A stretch of DNA of 64,000 nucleotides from Toxonevra muliebris (lineage: Eukaryota > Arthropoda > Insecta > Diptera > Pallopteridae): NCBI GenBank assembly GCA_963691655.1, contig OY829326.1, positions 19,332,878 to 19,396,877 on the forward strand, written 5' to 3'. Below, piece after piece: positions 20,688 to 33,129 of this stretch; the first letter of the stretch is position 1; each line of letters begins with the position of its first letter. The notes under the pieces were generated by a model, which saw only the letters and a program-made list of their open reading frames with translations, made no database searches and was not told the origin of the DNA. A program made the position numbers and the translations under genes.

Positions 20688-22860
20688 ATGTAATTAATAT
20701 TTTCAGTGCAAAAACACCAACAACTCTGCAGAAGAGCTTTTAAGCTTTCTAAAGCTCAAGTAAAAGCAATAGATTTGAAGCTCAAATATAGTTTTACACG
20801 TCAGTTCAGTATAAAGTTAAGAGATCTTAGGCAGTGAATAGAATGGCCGTCACTTTTCACAAAATGCATAAATATTAGATGCACAAAGTTATTATAAGAA
20901 GCAAAGTTATTTGCAAGCACGTGAATCGCATACGTGTTAAAAAGTGTGTGTTTGTCACTGATCTAAAGCATTATTGCTGATTTAAACTGTAAAACTTAAA
21001 GCTCTTTAGCAATAACAAAGCTTTCCACTCGTGAGCGACTGGCTTTCCTTTCACGAGTATAAGAATTACTTGCCCAAACTTAAAAAGTTTTTGTTTGCCA
21101 GGGGATTTATCTGAACGGGCTTTAAATTTCTGCTTTAACTTCTACGAATGCCCAAGCGAAAATTTCTAAGAACTTATTGGAACTAGCAAATATTGCGAAA
21201 GTTTAATAATGTGAATATTGAATAATGAATATCGTCATTAATTGCAATTTTAAAGTTTTATTTTATCTGAATTATTACTTTCACACATTTCCTGGGTACA
21301 TCTGTACTCAGTTATGATTAGACTGATCAGTCACACATACGTGTTTGTAATTTTTCTAGGTATTAATAATAATTTTACAAAGAACTAATAAAAACAAAAA
21401 AAAAAAAAAAATGTTGTTACCCATGTGAAATTAACATCATTCAGTGTATGACCGAGTAATCTGCGAAATCACATGTACACATATAAGTAACCACTCCTCA
21501 AATAATTTATAATACTTTAGTCACATGAGAATTGTCGTCACATTACGCTTACTACTTACTTTGCGCGTACTTTGAGAGTGATAAAGCAAAAGTTCCACCA
21601 CCACAACCACCAAACAAACAACAAACTCGGAAGATAAGTAACCAACAACACACAATAAAATCCATTAAAAAAAGGAAATACCTAACGTCGAACAATTCAA
21701 ATATACAAAGTACTGCAACAAAAAACAACTGCTAAAATTACAAAAATTTAAGAGCAATAACTGTTGAACTTTACCCATTTACAATTATCAAATTTTTTTT
21801 TAAAGTACAAAAACCCAGTGCTTATCTCGAAAGCGAAGTGAGAGTTTCCAACTTTTGCACATACGCACTAACAGCAACATTATCGAATTGTAATGAAAGA
21901 GACATTTTTAATACTATAATAATTTTATCTTACTTATTTACAAATACTTTTCATTGAGTTTATTTTAGATGAGGGTATCAGGCGCTAGGTGACTGTGTCT
22001 ACAAAAAAAAATCAAGACCGATTGTGACGCACTCTCAAATACACTCCAGCAAAATATGTCGAAATACGAGACAATAATAAAAAACAGAAAAAGATCTAAA
22101 AAAAAAGCAAAAAAGATTTTGAAATAGTTTTTCTTTTTCAAAATATTCAAAGAATTTTGTTTTGATAAGATACTGAGTGAAAAAAAAATACATAAAAATC
22201 AGAAATGAAATCTTTAAGATAAGCAACAAGGCAGACGCATAGTACACAGCAATAAATACAAATACCTTAGATACTTATTTCGTTTTGTAAACAAAGAACA
22301 GATATTTTGTAAAAATGTAATGTTTAAACAAAAAAACAAAAAAACACAGAAAAAAAAAACAGAATTAATATTTTTAGTATTATACCCGTACATGCTTGAG
22401 GAATTTCCAAAATATATATTTCTTTGTCTTTTGTTATTGAAAAAAAGCTCAAAATAATCAATAATAAACTGATAATGTAAATGATGACCTCGTAGTAGTT
22501 GGAAAAAAAAACAACAGAATATAAAAAGCAAATATAAATATATTGTTGCTTGCCTTCAATGACAAATTTTTTATATAAGCTACAGCAACTCAATATACGT
22601 TAAAAAAACCGTAAAAATGTGATTACACAAAAATACACAACATTCCAAAACGCTTACGAAGAAATCATTTAACATAACCATTTAAGTTGGAAGAGTTTTA
22701 CTTTTTATCAGGTACCCTAGTATAACTATGAATAATTTTTTTCTTGGAGTGTAGGTATGAAATTTTGAAAGAAACATACAAACACGCACACACACACACA
22801 CATATACTCATTTGTTGTACTAATTCATAAAATAAGGTATAAACACAAGAGCGGCAATTG
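20688..22860. other. noncoding AT-rich stretch
   Basis: Poly-A (about 21399-21412), A/T-rich low-complexity DNA (21950-22530) and a CA repeat (22787-22802). Minus-strand frames at 21965-22593 are Phe/Leu-rich translations of A-rich DNA, not genes. Confidence 0.4.
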
Positions 22861-22868
22861 CTTATAAC

Positions 22869-23357
22869 CACGGTTGTCACTTACTCATTTTATTTTGTAC
22901 CAATATTTACAAAAAATGTACCAAATGGGGAAATAATGTACCATTTTTTTTACATATCGAATAAATAACTTTATTAAAAACTTTTCGTCAGTTTATTATA
23001 TATCATTTTATTAATAAGAGTATTGATTTCTAATTTATTCCTTAATTGTTTTTTTTTTTTATTAGACTCAAGCCAAGGCTCATTAACATGAATATAAATT
23101 CAGTCAATTCTTCAAACCTAATTTCGTCTACTCCATTTTTAATACAACTTACTTTTTACTAAAAAATTGCTAAGTCTGAACAATTTTCTAATTTCTAAAG
23201 TATTTTGAAAATATGTTTAGAGTTCTTGATTACTATAAAAGCTAACTTTGCCCACAGAATGTACCAAATTTTAAAAACATGTACCAATGTACCAAGCGCA
23301 GAAAAATGGAAAAAAATTTACCAGTTTTGGTAGAATTGTACCAAAGCGACAACCGTG
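22869..23357. mobile_element. 489-bp hAT-type MITE with perfect 8-bp target duplication
   Basis: The left end CACGGTTGTCAC (22869-22880) and right end GCGACAACCGTG (23346-23357) are inverted repeats with one mismatch. The 8 bases CTTATAAC occur immediately on both sides (22861-22868 and 23358-23365), an exact target-site duplication of the length made by hAT (also P) transposases. The interior has no open frame but carries many TGTACC/GGTACA motifs near both ends (for example ATGTACCAAATTTTAAAAAC and GTACCAATGTACC), probable transposase-binding repeats. A fragment of the same family lies at 6334-6560. Confidence 0.85.
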
Positions 23358-23377
23358 CTTATAACTCAGAGTTGTAT

Positions 23378-23403
23378 AGAGAGAGAGAGAGAGAGAGAGA
23401 GAG
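23378..23403. repeat. (GA)n microsatellite
   Basis: About 13 uninterrupted GA units, just outside the target duplication of the hAT-type MITE. In flies such tracts can bind GAGA factor, but nothing else here supports a regulatory role. Confidence 0.8.
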
Positions 23404-23778
23404 CTCGCAAAAGTTTTTGTTTGAGTAGAAGTTGTTAATTTTTTGTGGAATGTCGTTTTGCAAGTTCTAGAATAAATTTCTTAACTTTAAACGACTACGA
23501 CAACAGCAACAACAAAAGCAACTATAAAGGCTACAATAACAAAAATGCTACAACATACAGCAAGCAAAGATCTAGTAACGCGAGGCTATCTGTCTGCCTG
23601 GACGCGGTCTTGTGGCTCAATCTAACTAGTTACTTAACTAAAACTATTTAGCGCTGCATGTATGTATGTGTGTGCATGTACATTTGCCTGTCTATGCCCA
23701 GTTGAACTTTGGATGATCGTAAGAGTAATCATTGAGCGCTCCAAAGCGAGCAATCGCTCCAGAACTCTTGCATTTTGT

Positions 23779-23842
23779 ACTCCTTTTTAACATTGCATGC
23801 CCTAGGGCATGGAGTAGTTGTTTTAGCCTTCAAAAGGAGTAA
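23779..23842. repeat. nested palindrome / hairpin
   Basis: A perfect 16-bp palindrome CATGCCCTAGGGCATG (23796-23811) lies between 10-base inverted arms TACTCCTTTT (23779-23788) and AAAAGGAGTA (23833-23842). The outer arms could fold into a stem around the inner palindrome. It may be a remnant of a transposon end. Confidence 0.6.
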
Positions 23843-23892
23843 TAAAGGAGGACACGATTACGAGCTCACTTGCCACTCATAGAAAAACAAAA

Positions 23893-23965
23893 TTCCGAAA
23901 TAGTTTGTCTAAAACGCCAGTAAGCCCGCAAAAGCACTTGTGTGCCAAGGTTCAAATCCCACAAC
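23893..23965 (+). other. tRNA-like remnant (possibly tRNA-Leu-derived)
   Basis: GTCTAAAACGCCAGTAAGC resembles the D-arm to anticodon region of a tRNA-Leu, and GGTTCAAATCCCAC matches a T-arm/B-box closely. A T-run (from 23967), the normal polymerase III terminator, follows at once. The acceptor stem and several D-arm positions do not pair well, so this is a pseudogene or a SINE head rather than a functional tRNA. Confidence 0.4.
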
Positions 23966-24074
23966 GTTTTTTTTTATTTTTTTAATTATTTTGGTTCATT
24001 ATTTTTTATTTTTTTTATTGTTTACTATTATCGTTTTATACAATAATTTTATTATTTTCTTGAGTTGCCTTTTT

Positions 24075-24150
24075 CCAGGCCCGAACCTGTGGACGAAAAA
24101 TTCGCATCGCGAATATTAAACGACTCGCTTACCACCTGAGCCACACAAAC
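24075..24150 (-). other. tRNA-like remnant, convergent with the previous one
   Basis: On the minus strand TGGCTCAGGTGGTAAGCGAG is an exact A-box (TRGYNNARNNG) and GGTTCGGGCCT is a near-exact B-box, about 50 bases apart. The distance and the poor anticodon arm argue against a working tRNA. It faces the tRNA-like unit at 23893 across about 110 bases of T-rich DNA. Confidence 0.4.
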
Positions 24151-25080
24151 AAATTAATTGTCTTTGAATTTGGTTTCTTTTACTCTTGCAATGATTCTAG
24201 TTACTGATTTTAAACTCTTTGATGCACACGATTTAAAAGAAAATAAAAACACCAGTTGCACAGAAATTTTTTTGGTTTATATCATTACCAGCAGAATGAG
24301 AAACTGTAAATAAAATATTAAACTGTGTGATTATAAGTAGTTTCAACTTTTCGAGGTGAGTTAAAATATATCACACACATATCAAATACGCAAAAATTGG
24401 GGCAGTTCTTACCCTACCTAACCTTAAAGAGTTAACTGAGCAATAGAGAGTCAGATATACAAATTTGAACTACTCAATCAGGCTGTCTTTGTTTATCATT
24501 ATTTCTAAAAATATACCATATGAAGTTATGAAATTGTGTTAGTGAAATTCAAATATTTTGTTACTGTATTGAAGTTGCTCGTTTAGAGTTTTGGAGTAAT
24601 GAAATCATTAATCGTTTGAGGAGTACTCACTGTTTGTGCAACTGGGTGAAAGCGTAAAATCTAAAACCTGAAATGTTCATGATATGGGAGCTTCAAGACT
24701 ACGTGCTACTAAACTTCGAAATTCAAAGTCGAATGTGAAACGAAGTTGACTCAATTCAATTTCGAATTTAACTCGAACGCAACTCTTATACGAAATTGTA
24801 TTAGGTTCAATGAAGAGAGCAAGCGCACAAGCAGTCAAACAAGAGATACAAATACATACATACATATGTACAGCTACAAATAGACAGCCTCGACAGACAA
24901 ACAGACAGACATCAAGACGCATTGGATTGTTTGAACATTGTGCTGGTTGGGGTCTATCGTCGTAGTATGTGTATGCCTGGGTGTGTGTGTATGTGTGTGT
25001 GAAGTGTGTGAAGAAATATCATCCAAAAAAGAATTATAATATTAAGAAAGATCGAACAAAAAGAAAAGACACATTTTCAT
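24151..25080. other. noncoding stretch
   Basis: No recognised gene. Contains CATACATACATATGTA microsatellite DNA (24855-24870) and GTGTGTGTGTATGTGTGTGTG (about 24980-25000). A CTACCTAACCTTAAAG string at about 24413-24428 is reminiscent of the SINE tail repeat. Confidence 0.4.
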
Positions 25081-25114
25081 TCAGTAAATTTTAGTTGGTG
25101 CAATCGCATGGATC
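25081..25114 (+). promoter_or_regulatory. possible initiator + DPE core promoter
   Basis: TCAGTA at 25081-25086 is a near-consensus initiator with +1 at 25083. GGATC at 25110-25114 fits the downstream promoter element consensus RGWYV at exactly +28 to +32. The DNA downstream (CAGCGTTCAGAGCGTTCGCG) is GC-richer than its surroundings. There is no TATA box. Such combinations occur by chance in long sequences, so this is a candidate only. Confidence 0.25.
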
Positions 25115-26004
25115 AGCGTTCAGAGCGTTCGCGCACATTCAACTTTAGTGGTACATGGTACAATATAGAAACCAAGTATACATACAACGCGTCCGTATCG
25201 TAGGGATATATAGAAAACTATGAATACATACATACATATACCTATATATACTACTAGCTATTATTTGATAAAAATAAAGTTTATTGCCCAGGAGTGTTGG
25301 TGCTGGCGTTGCTTGATCCTCGTTGCTTTAGTTCGATGTACTTGTGTACTCAAAAACACAACCCACATCTAATAAAATCAGAATATAAAAATAATGAAAA
25401 AAAAAAAGAATAATGGTGTTTGACCACATTCCACAGAGAGTTACACTGAGAGTTACAAAACATTCACAAAAAAAACAAAAAAAAATCAAATAAAAAAATA
25501 AGCTGAAAAAAGGTTAAGATACTTGAACTGTGTTTGTTTGTAGATATATATATAAGAGTGAGTGTTTATGTATGCTAAGTATTTAGATACTTAGTTTTTT
25601 TTATTAAAAAAATAAACCAAAAAATTACTTGAAAATGAGTTTTTGCACGAGAGAAAAGGAACTTGAAACATTGTGCAAATGCAACAAAATAAAATTGAAG
25701 TTCATTTAAACTATAACTCTGAGATACTAGCTAAAATATCAGCAAGTATTTATATGTAGATGTTGGTGGTTTGGAATGCGGTTCCGTTAGTATTGTGTTT
25801 GTTACTTATTTTTTTTGTTTCCAATTTTCCTCTAGCTGATGAGACTGGTTCTGGTTTTCTGGATAATAATTCGCAGACTGCTTGCACTGAATACCATTGA
25901 CTATTCTGATCATTGACTAACTTTGGTTGAGCAGTGGCAGAAATATTTGTACTTTTTTGCAGAGTGTTACATTATTTAAGTGTTTCGTTAGTAAAATACA
26001 TGCG

Positions 26005-26048
26005 CGTCGTCGTCGTCGTCATCATTGTCGTCATCATTGTCGTCGTAG
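26005..26048. repeat. (CGT/CAT)n trinucleotide repeat
   Basis: Interrupted CGTCGTCGTCGTC and CATCATTGTCGTC units. In other frames this would encode homopolymers, but there is no surrounding open frame. Confidence 0.75.
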
Positions 26049-27715
26049 TAGTTGATTGCAGATTCTTTCTTGCTTTCTTGTGTGTGTGTCCTACATGAAG
26101 CCAAACCTAGTGCATATGCATCTGAGGCTAGGCTAGTTTTGAAGTTATATCAAGTGCTCATTGTATATTACGGGTGTGTTTGTGTATTTGGTTGTGTATG
26201 TGTGCGTACAGCAGAAAAAATGTAAATTGATTAAGAATGCCAAACATATGAGTCATCGTCATATCATCATCATCATGGATTCAATTGAATTGAATTTACT
26301 GCTGCTATGTGAATTTTTTGATTGTTGGAAAAGATCATGAGAATAATTGAGTGTTTGTATGAACATGCATATATTTGTATGGAATATGATGAATATTCTG
26401 CGATTTCTATATGCAAAGTGGTTAGAAAAATATTAAGTTTATACGTTTTTGTTCTTGTGTGAGAAGAAATGTCGTAAGTGTTTGGCATGATTCATTATTG
26501 AAATGGGAAAATAATTTTTTTTGTTTTACCAATAATTCTTTAGTATTTAATTAATTCAGTTTTTGTTAAGAGCTTCTTGGAAACAATGAATCTAATATAC
26601 GTTTTCAAAAACAATTAAAGAGAACCAATTTCAATCACAATTACTCGAAATAAATGATGTATTGACCATAATCCCAAATAACTGATTTCGAGTTTAATTT
26701 TTTTATCAGTATTTAATAAATAAAATTAAAAAAAAAATCAATAATTCATAGAGTTTTTGAAACTATTGAAGTTGAAATACTTAAAATATTTATATGTTCT
26801 TGAAGGATTTCATATCCCTGAAAAAGATTTTAAAAAAATTGAACCTGTGAGATATTCATATGTTCCTGAAGGATAGATATGAATTTGATTAGATTAAAAT
26901 TTGATTAGAATAATATATTAGATGAATATATGATTATATTTTAATATATTTAGAAGATTTTGAATTCAGCCTAAATTTTGTTTTTTTCCTGAAAATCTTA
27001 AATCTTTTAAAACGTTCAGAGATTGACAAGTTTTTGGCAGCCATTCAAAATATTATTGCAATTGTTTTAATTATGCAACTTTTTCCTCTTAAGTGCTTCT
27101 TTAATTGTTTACTTTTGACGTCTTGAAGTAGTCAGCATAAACTTTCTGCGTCTACTGAAATGAAATTGTAAATCACAAATGTAACTGAAGTATCCTTATA
27201 ATAATAATAATTCACTGAATTGAAACAAAAAAATGTCACATACTTTTTTTTATAGAAATCATAATACAGCAGAAATCGATATGTCTGCCTGCGAAAGAAA
27301 TCAAAACCAAAAACAAATATCAAAACGAAAAACAGTTAAAAATGCAGTAATCAACCAAAAAGCAGAAACAACAAAAGTCAACCACCAGCATGGAATGCCA
27401 CCGTGTAGAATTGAGAATCGAGAATCTTGTTGAGTGTAGACAAACGGACGTAGTATGAGTACTACCCGCTCATGTTGTTGCTGGAACACACACATATCGA
27501 ATACGAAGAAAAAGAAGAGGAGGAGAATTAAACGATAGCCTCAGCAAAAATCAACGTTGGCGGTGGCTACAACAACAACAACAGCAATAACAATGTCAAA
27601 AGAATGTCGACAATCAAGCCAACGATCAACGATCGAGAGACGCAACTATGCCAATGGCAAACATTGAAAAATAAACAAGAACGTGTTTTCCGAACAAAGA
27701 TATACATACAAATGT

Positions 27716-27743
27716 AGTTATGTATGTATGTATGTATGTATGT
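27716..27743. repeat. (TATG)n microsatellite
   Basis: Seven tandem TATG units. GTATGTATGT tracts recur throughout the window. Confidence 0.8.
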
Positions 27744-27838
27744 TTAAATAGAAATTAAATGATCCTAAAAAATATTGGCTTTAATGGCGACAAAACAACA
27801 ATCAGAGCAAGAGTCTAATGAAGACCAACAAAAACACA

Positions 27839-27856
27839 CGATCGATCGATCGATCG
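27839..27856. repeat. (CGAT)n self-complementary tract
   Basis: CGATCGATCGATCGATCG is an 18-base perfectly self-complementary run of overlapping CGAT/GATC sites, followed closely by GAATCGATGAA. Confidence 0.8.
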
Positions 27857-28863
27857 TTTGAATCGATGAATTAACTTGGCTTGCCCAAAGTTCGTAAAGA
27901 AAAAGCCCTTAGGGGGTTGGAAGGGAAATACACACGCTTCTTGTATAGTAAAAATGTGTAGAGAGACTGGGAAATCGAAATAACGTTGCGAAAGAGAGCG
28001 AGAATCGTCGCTAACGTTTCTGGAATGCAAAATAAGTTGGACACACGTTCGACTGAATGGCTATTGAACTGCGTGACAGCTTCTTTTTTTTTTTTTGGTG
28101 AATGTACTAGTTTAAATTCTTAAATTGATAAATATCGCTTCTAAAGGAATTCATTATTAGTATTCAAATATAAATATTTCCAACTCCAATTTTATTGACG
28201 GTGAACGCGTTTGCAATCAATTGCAGCAAACCCTTGTCGATTTTAATAATGATGATCAGCGATTATAAGGCAACGATCAATAAACGAATAAATACGAATT
28301 CATATTTATGTATATAGATCGTGCAATGGTATTCGCTTGATCGCTTTGCTAATAATGATGAAGTATAGGTAGGCGATTGTGGGTCCACGACGACCATGAC
28401 GACGGCGAAGAACAGCAACGATCAACAATCCGTCGGTACTGCGCAAAAGTATATGGCACAAATAAATGCTTTAATATTGCTCCCCACACCGAAGCACCGT
28501 TATTGTAATATTCAGTTGGGGGAAAACGCAAACGCAGCAGTATGTTTGTATTCACAGCATATGAGCGCAACACGCAATATACTCTTGGGGATGTAGGGGG
28601 CGAGAACCAGAGGCCAGCTTTAATGCAGAAGCTGTAGCGTTGTGGAAGTGACGTTTTCTTGATCGAACAATAATCGCTTATTTACTTGCGCTAACTCTGC
28701 TGTCAAGATACAGTGAGACTCGATAGACTTTATACTCGTGTGGAGCACTAAAAAAAACTACGTAATAAAGAGAGAAAATTAGTTGTTTTTGTATTTTTAT
28801 GCTGCGCAGTAGTAAAATGAAATATGTACCTACATACCATACAATGCGAATGGATAGAATGAA

Positions 28864-28900
28864 GTGAATGAGTAAATGAATGACTGAATGAATGAATGAA
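28864..28900. repeat. (GAAT)n-like microsatellite
   Basis: Imperfect GAAT/GACT units (TGAATGAGTAAATGAATGAC and following). Confidence 0.7.
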
Positions 28901-30198
28901 AAATAATAAAAATAAAAAATTAAAAAAAAAAAAAATGTTTGACCTAATTTCATTTTATGAATGTGTTTGTGTCTGAATATGTATGGATGTGAGTGTTTAC
29001 TTCGTTGTTTGCTTTCCCCAAGCGTTTTGGCATAAACGCTAATGTTAGTTGCTGCTGAAGTGTAGAAGGGAGCATGTAAAGGGGGAATGAGGTATAAACG
29101 CGCAAACAAAGGAATGCGTACATGTATATACAAACAGATAAATGTGTGTAGCTACTTTTTCTTTTTTTAATTTTTTTTTTTCTTTTTAGTTTTGATTATA
29201 TTGGCACGATCATTCATATTACGACAGTGCTTGATCTTTGCTTTAGTTTTTAATTCAGCTTTTAAGTTTTTATGTGCTAAATGAATCTACACACATAGTA
29301 CTTACATATATGTGCATAGCTCGGCTCATCATCATACCTTATAGCTTTTTCAAATCAAATGCCTTGATCTTTTGATTATTAATCATCATCAGCAGCAGCA
29401 AGATCATCAACATGATCATCATTTGAGAAAGCATCTCCATCGCTTTGCTCCTCACTCCAACACACAGTTGAAAGTATTTAGCGGCGTGTCAAAAGGAAAT
29501 TTCAATGATCATAACGTGGAAGTGGAAGCCACAGCAGATCTGCAGAGAATTCAAAAAAATATAGGCAATTTAACGATCGCGTTCATTTGCCCCTCAGCAA
29601 AATGGGATCATTGTATAGTATTTGTATGTATGTATTGTGTATCTATCAGGGGCGTAACGCAGGGCACTATTCTACTCTTCATAAATATGCGTAATGAATT
29701 TAGTGTAGCAAGAAATAAGCGAATAAACATTTGCTGCTTTTACCGTAATCTGTAAAGTCTTATGCGGTATGAGGAGAGGGAAAGAAGGAAGCAGCAAGAA
29801 GAAGAGAAAGAGAAGGGTAGAAGAGCTGGGATAGAAAATGCTTGCGAAGCTCTAACATTATTACTGTGTGAAATGGAGTGAAGATAAAATAGTAGTCAAC
29901 CATTAGTTAAACCTATATATCTATGCTAGCTATGTACATATACATATGTATTCTACCGATCGTAATGGAAAGATCGGTCGTTTGGTCAAAGCGGCGCAGT
30001 TGTCTATATATTTATATATATGGATGTATGTAAATATGTACAAATATTTTTATTTTCAATTTTACCGAAACTATTTTGTATCTATAAAAGTTTCTTCTTA
30101 CTGTAGATGCTACTGCTGCTGCTGCTGTTATAGCAACGTAGGGCCACTTTTGCCACTAATATAAAAATGTGAGAAGCACGATGATGTTGCTGCTACTG

Positions 30199-30242
30199 AT
30201 GATGATGATGATAATAATGACGACGACGACGACGACGACGAC
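30199..30242. repeat. (GAT)n-(GAC)n compound trinucleotide repeat
   Basis: Four GAT units, two AAT units and eight GAC units in direct succession. Confidence 0.8.
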
Positions 30243-30616
30243 AATAATGATGTTAGTTTCTGTTGATGGCGTTTTGGTTTATAGGGCAGTGTTTGAGATA
30301 TAGTGACTAGTGGCTGCAAGGAAGGAGGTAGGTAGCCGCATTATGCTGAGAAGCTCACGGGTTTAATGTAACTGCAAAATACAGCAGCAAGCAAGAAACA
30401 GCGTCGTAGAGAAGACATCGACGATGACGACGAAGCAAATATCTACAAGAAAAATACAAAAACGGGCGCGTGTAGGAATGTGGCATAGCCAGTTCTTTAC
30501 TCTCTACATATATGCGAGTGTACACTATACTACAAAGATAAACTACCATGTTATTTTATTATGCTGCTGCTATTGCTCTATTCTCTCTTTTATTGTTGTT
30601 GTTGCTTTATACTCTT

Positions 30617-30638
30617 TAGTCTAGTCTAGTCTAGTCTA
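30617..30638. repeat. (TAGTC)n pentanucleotide repeat
   Basis: Four TAGTC units plus a partial one, containing overlapping CTAG sites. Confidence 0.8.
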
Positions 30639-33129
30639 TGTTGCTGGTCTTGCAGTCTAGAGCTGATCGATAGATAGATAGCTAGAGACTCCTCAACAAC
30701 TCGTATCGTACTATGACTGAGTGAGTATATGTTTGCATGTGTAGTATATTGTCTATGTGGTATTTTGGTATTCATATTATTGTTGCTTATGTTGCTGTTG
30801 TTTTCTATATTGTTTGGCTTTGCTTGGTATGCTATATGTATATATGTATGTATGTATTTTTCTAGTCCAAATAATGTTGGCTGTTGTTAGTTTAAGACTT
30901 TTTAGTTGTCAGTCGCTTGTAAAACGCCAGCGCCAGCGAATACGAATTAGAACGAATTTGTTTTTTTTTAGTTTTCTGTATTTTTAATTTTTCATTTGTT
31001 TTGGTTTTAATGTGATAAGTTTTATATATTTTGAGTTCTTTTTTGAATTTGTTTTGTGAAAAGCATTCAAATTCTTTTCAATAATTGTGCTCTATTTTTA
31101 ATAAAACAAAAAAATGTACATATATACTTCATATATGTTTTGTTGTTGTTGTTGGTTTTATTTCTTAATTTTTTTGATTTTTCGTGAATGTCATACAAGT
31201 CGAAATGAAAATATTTATATAGTAGTTTTTCTAACCTTATTATTAAAATTTTGTTGTGTTTTTTTTCATTTATTTTTAATATTTTATTAATGATTGTTTT
31301 AGATTTTTTTGATTTCTTGAAACTTTTCCCTTTGTTTTCTTTTTGTGATAGGCTTTAAAAAAAAAATGTATGGAATTTTTATTACTATTTCGTGCGTGTT
31401 TTTGAGTTCTTTTGTTTTATTAATGTTGCTCTATTGAAAATTGTTGTTTGATGTACGAATCATTCAATCAAAAATAGTTTTTTATGTTTATTTAAATTTT
31501 TTTTTATATACTTTAGTACAGTGTAAAGCTATATATGTAACGTCTGCGAATTTGCTGAATTTTTGGTATCATGCAAGTATATTTTTATTCACATAAAAAT
31601 TGTTTTTAATTTGATTTGCTTTTGAAAAAAATACTTAATTTAACATTAGGCCATATGCAAAACTAATCCATTTAAAGTTTCATACAAACAAAAATTTGTT
31701 CTTAACAATTATCCCAAAATCACTGCATATATTTCCTAATTGCGGAATTAAAAAGAGCTGAAAGTTTCTCATTTCTTTGGTAATAGTTTTCCGCGATATA
31801 AAACTGGCTCTGCAATCCACTATTTAACCAAGGTAGTCGAGAGATTAAGATTATTTAAGAATTTATTCTGAGATACTTATTTACCATCAATCATCACTGC
31901 AGTTCTATTCTGTATTTTTGAGGTTGTTGTGAAAATTCTTGAACCTTTTCATTGTGGAAATGGGTTGAGTTTTCATTGAGAAATTAGATTGATTTGAATC
32001 TCCAGAAAAAGTCTTCAGTGATCTAACCAATGAGTTAAGTTGGAATTGAGTGCATTCAGAAAGTCTCCAATATCACAAAGGTCTCATATCAAAACTACAA
32101 AAGTACATTTTAGAGCTTAATTTATTTTGAATTATTTGTTTTTCAGTCGGAAAATTAATTTTCTTACATATTTACTTCAATTAGGTACCAGCATTCATAT
32201 ATGCAAAAAAAAAACAACAAGGTCTCATTGACTTAACTAATGTAATGTAATAAATGGAAATTGATACCAAAAGAAAGAACAACAATATCTCCAAAATCAG
32301 ACTTAAATTCGAATATTTTTTCCATATAAAATAAAGTTTGAAGTCTCTGATTTGGAGATTTTGTTGCTGGAGATTTCATTACCAAATATATCAAAAATGA
32401 ATGAAAGTTAAATTTACTTTTCTCAAACTTGTAACTGAATATTTGATTTCCACATTGAATTATCCTAATGTTTCCCTTCGCGATAAAAAAATAAGCTTGG
32501 GACACTCAAAGTGATGAATCGATGATTGTCAGCAGGTGATCCTAACCTAGTACCCTTTAACCTGTGAAAAGTGCTTCAATAAAACAGCAATTAAAAGTTG
32601 TTAAACAGAAACAAATAAGTAGTACTATGTATATAAGTAAAACTAAAATTATATATATATATAAAAAAAAAACAAAAACAATCATAGCATTTTCTTTTGG
32701 CTTTTTGTATTTAAATGCAATTAAAAGGTCTAGAAAATTGCTGTGAAAAAATAAAATTAAATAAAAAAATAACTGATACATGTAAATTAAAATTAATTAA
32801 ATTAGATTTAATTAATTTAATTAAATAATTATGTTTTTTTTTCTAGTGTTTATGTGAGGAGATATTTTGAATATTATGAATATGCGCTTTGATTTGACTA
32901 CGAAACCGGTTTTCGATTTGGTTTGACTGATTTTGAATAAAGTGAGATCATTTTGAAAGCTGATTTTGTCAATGAATTCAACATTTTTGTGTGTTTTTCT
33001 AGCTGTGTGGTAGTGATTAACCAAAAAAAAAATAAATAAAAAATAACCAACCAACAAGTTACAACAGCGATCACGACTACGTAGATATTTTCATAAGTAT
33101 GTATGTTTGTATCTATGATATAAGTAAAA

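Larger units (their letters stand above)
25115..33129. other. long noncoding stretch rich in simple repeats
   Basis: Eight kilobases with no recognised protein or RNA gene. It holds the microsatellites listed separately, many GATC/CGATC motifs between 27600 and 29600, CAA/CAG-rich patches (27565-27590, 29388-29400) that look like fly untranslated leader or enhancer DNA, and T-rich DNA from 30960 to 31620. Open frames such as 28678-29133 and 29372-29755 show no known motif and biased composition. Confidence 0.4.

Noticed and set aside
23893..23965. Functional tRNA-Leu gene
   Set aside because: The acceptor stem does not pair and D-arm positions are altered; kept only as a tRNA-like remnant.
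28678..29133. 151-residue minus-strand open frame
   Set aside because: Phe/Tyr/Ile-rich translation of A-rich DNA with a poly-Phe run; no conserved motif and no context supporting a gene.
29372..29755. 127-residue plus-strand frame starting with His/Gln-rich sequence
   Set aside because: The N-terminus is a CAT/CAG repeat translation and the remainder matches nothing known; no splice or polyadenylation context seen.
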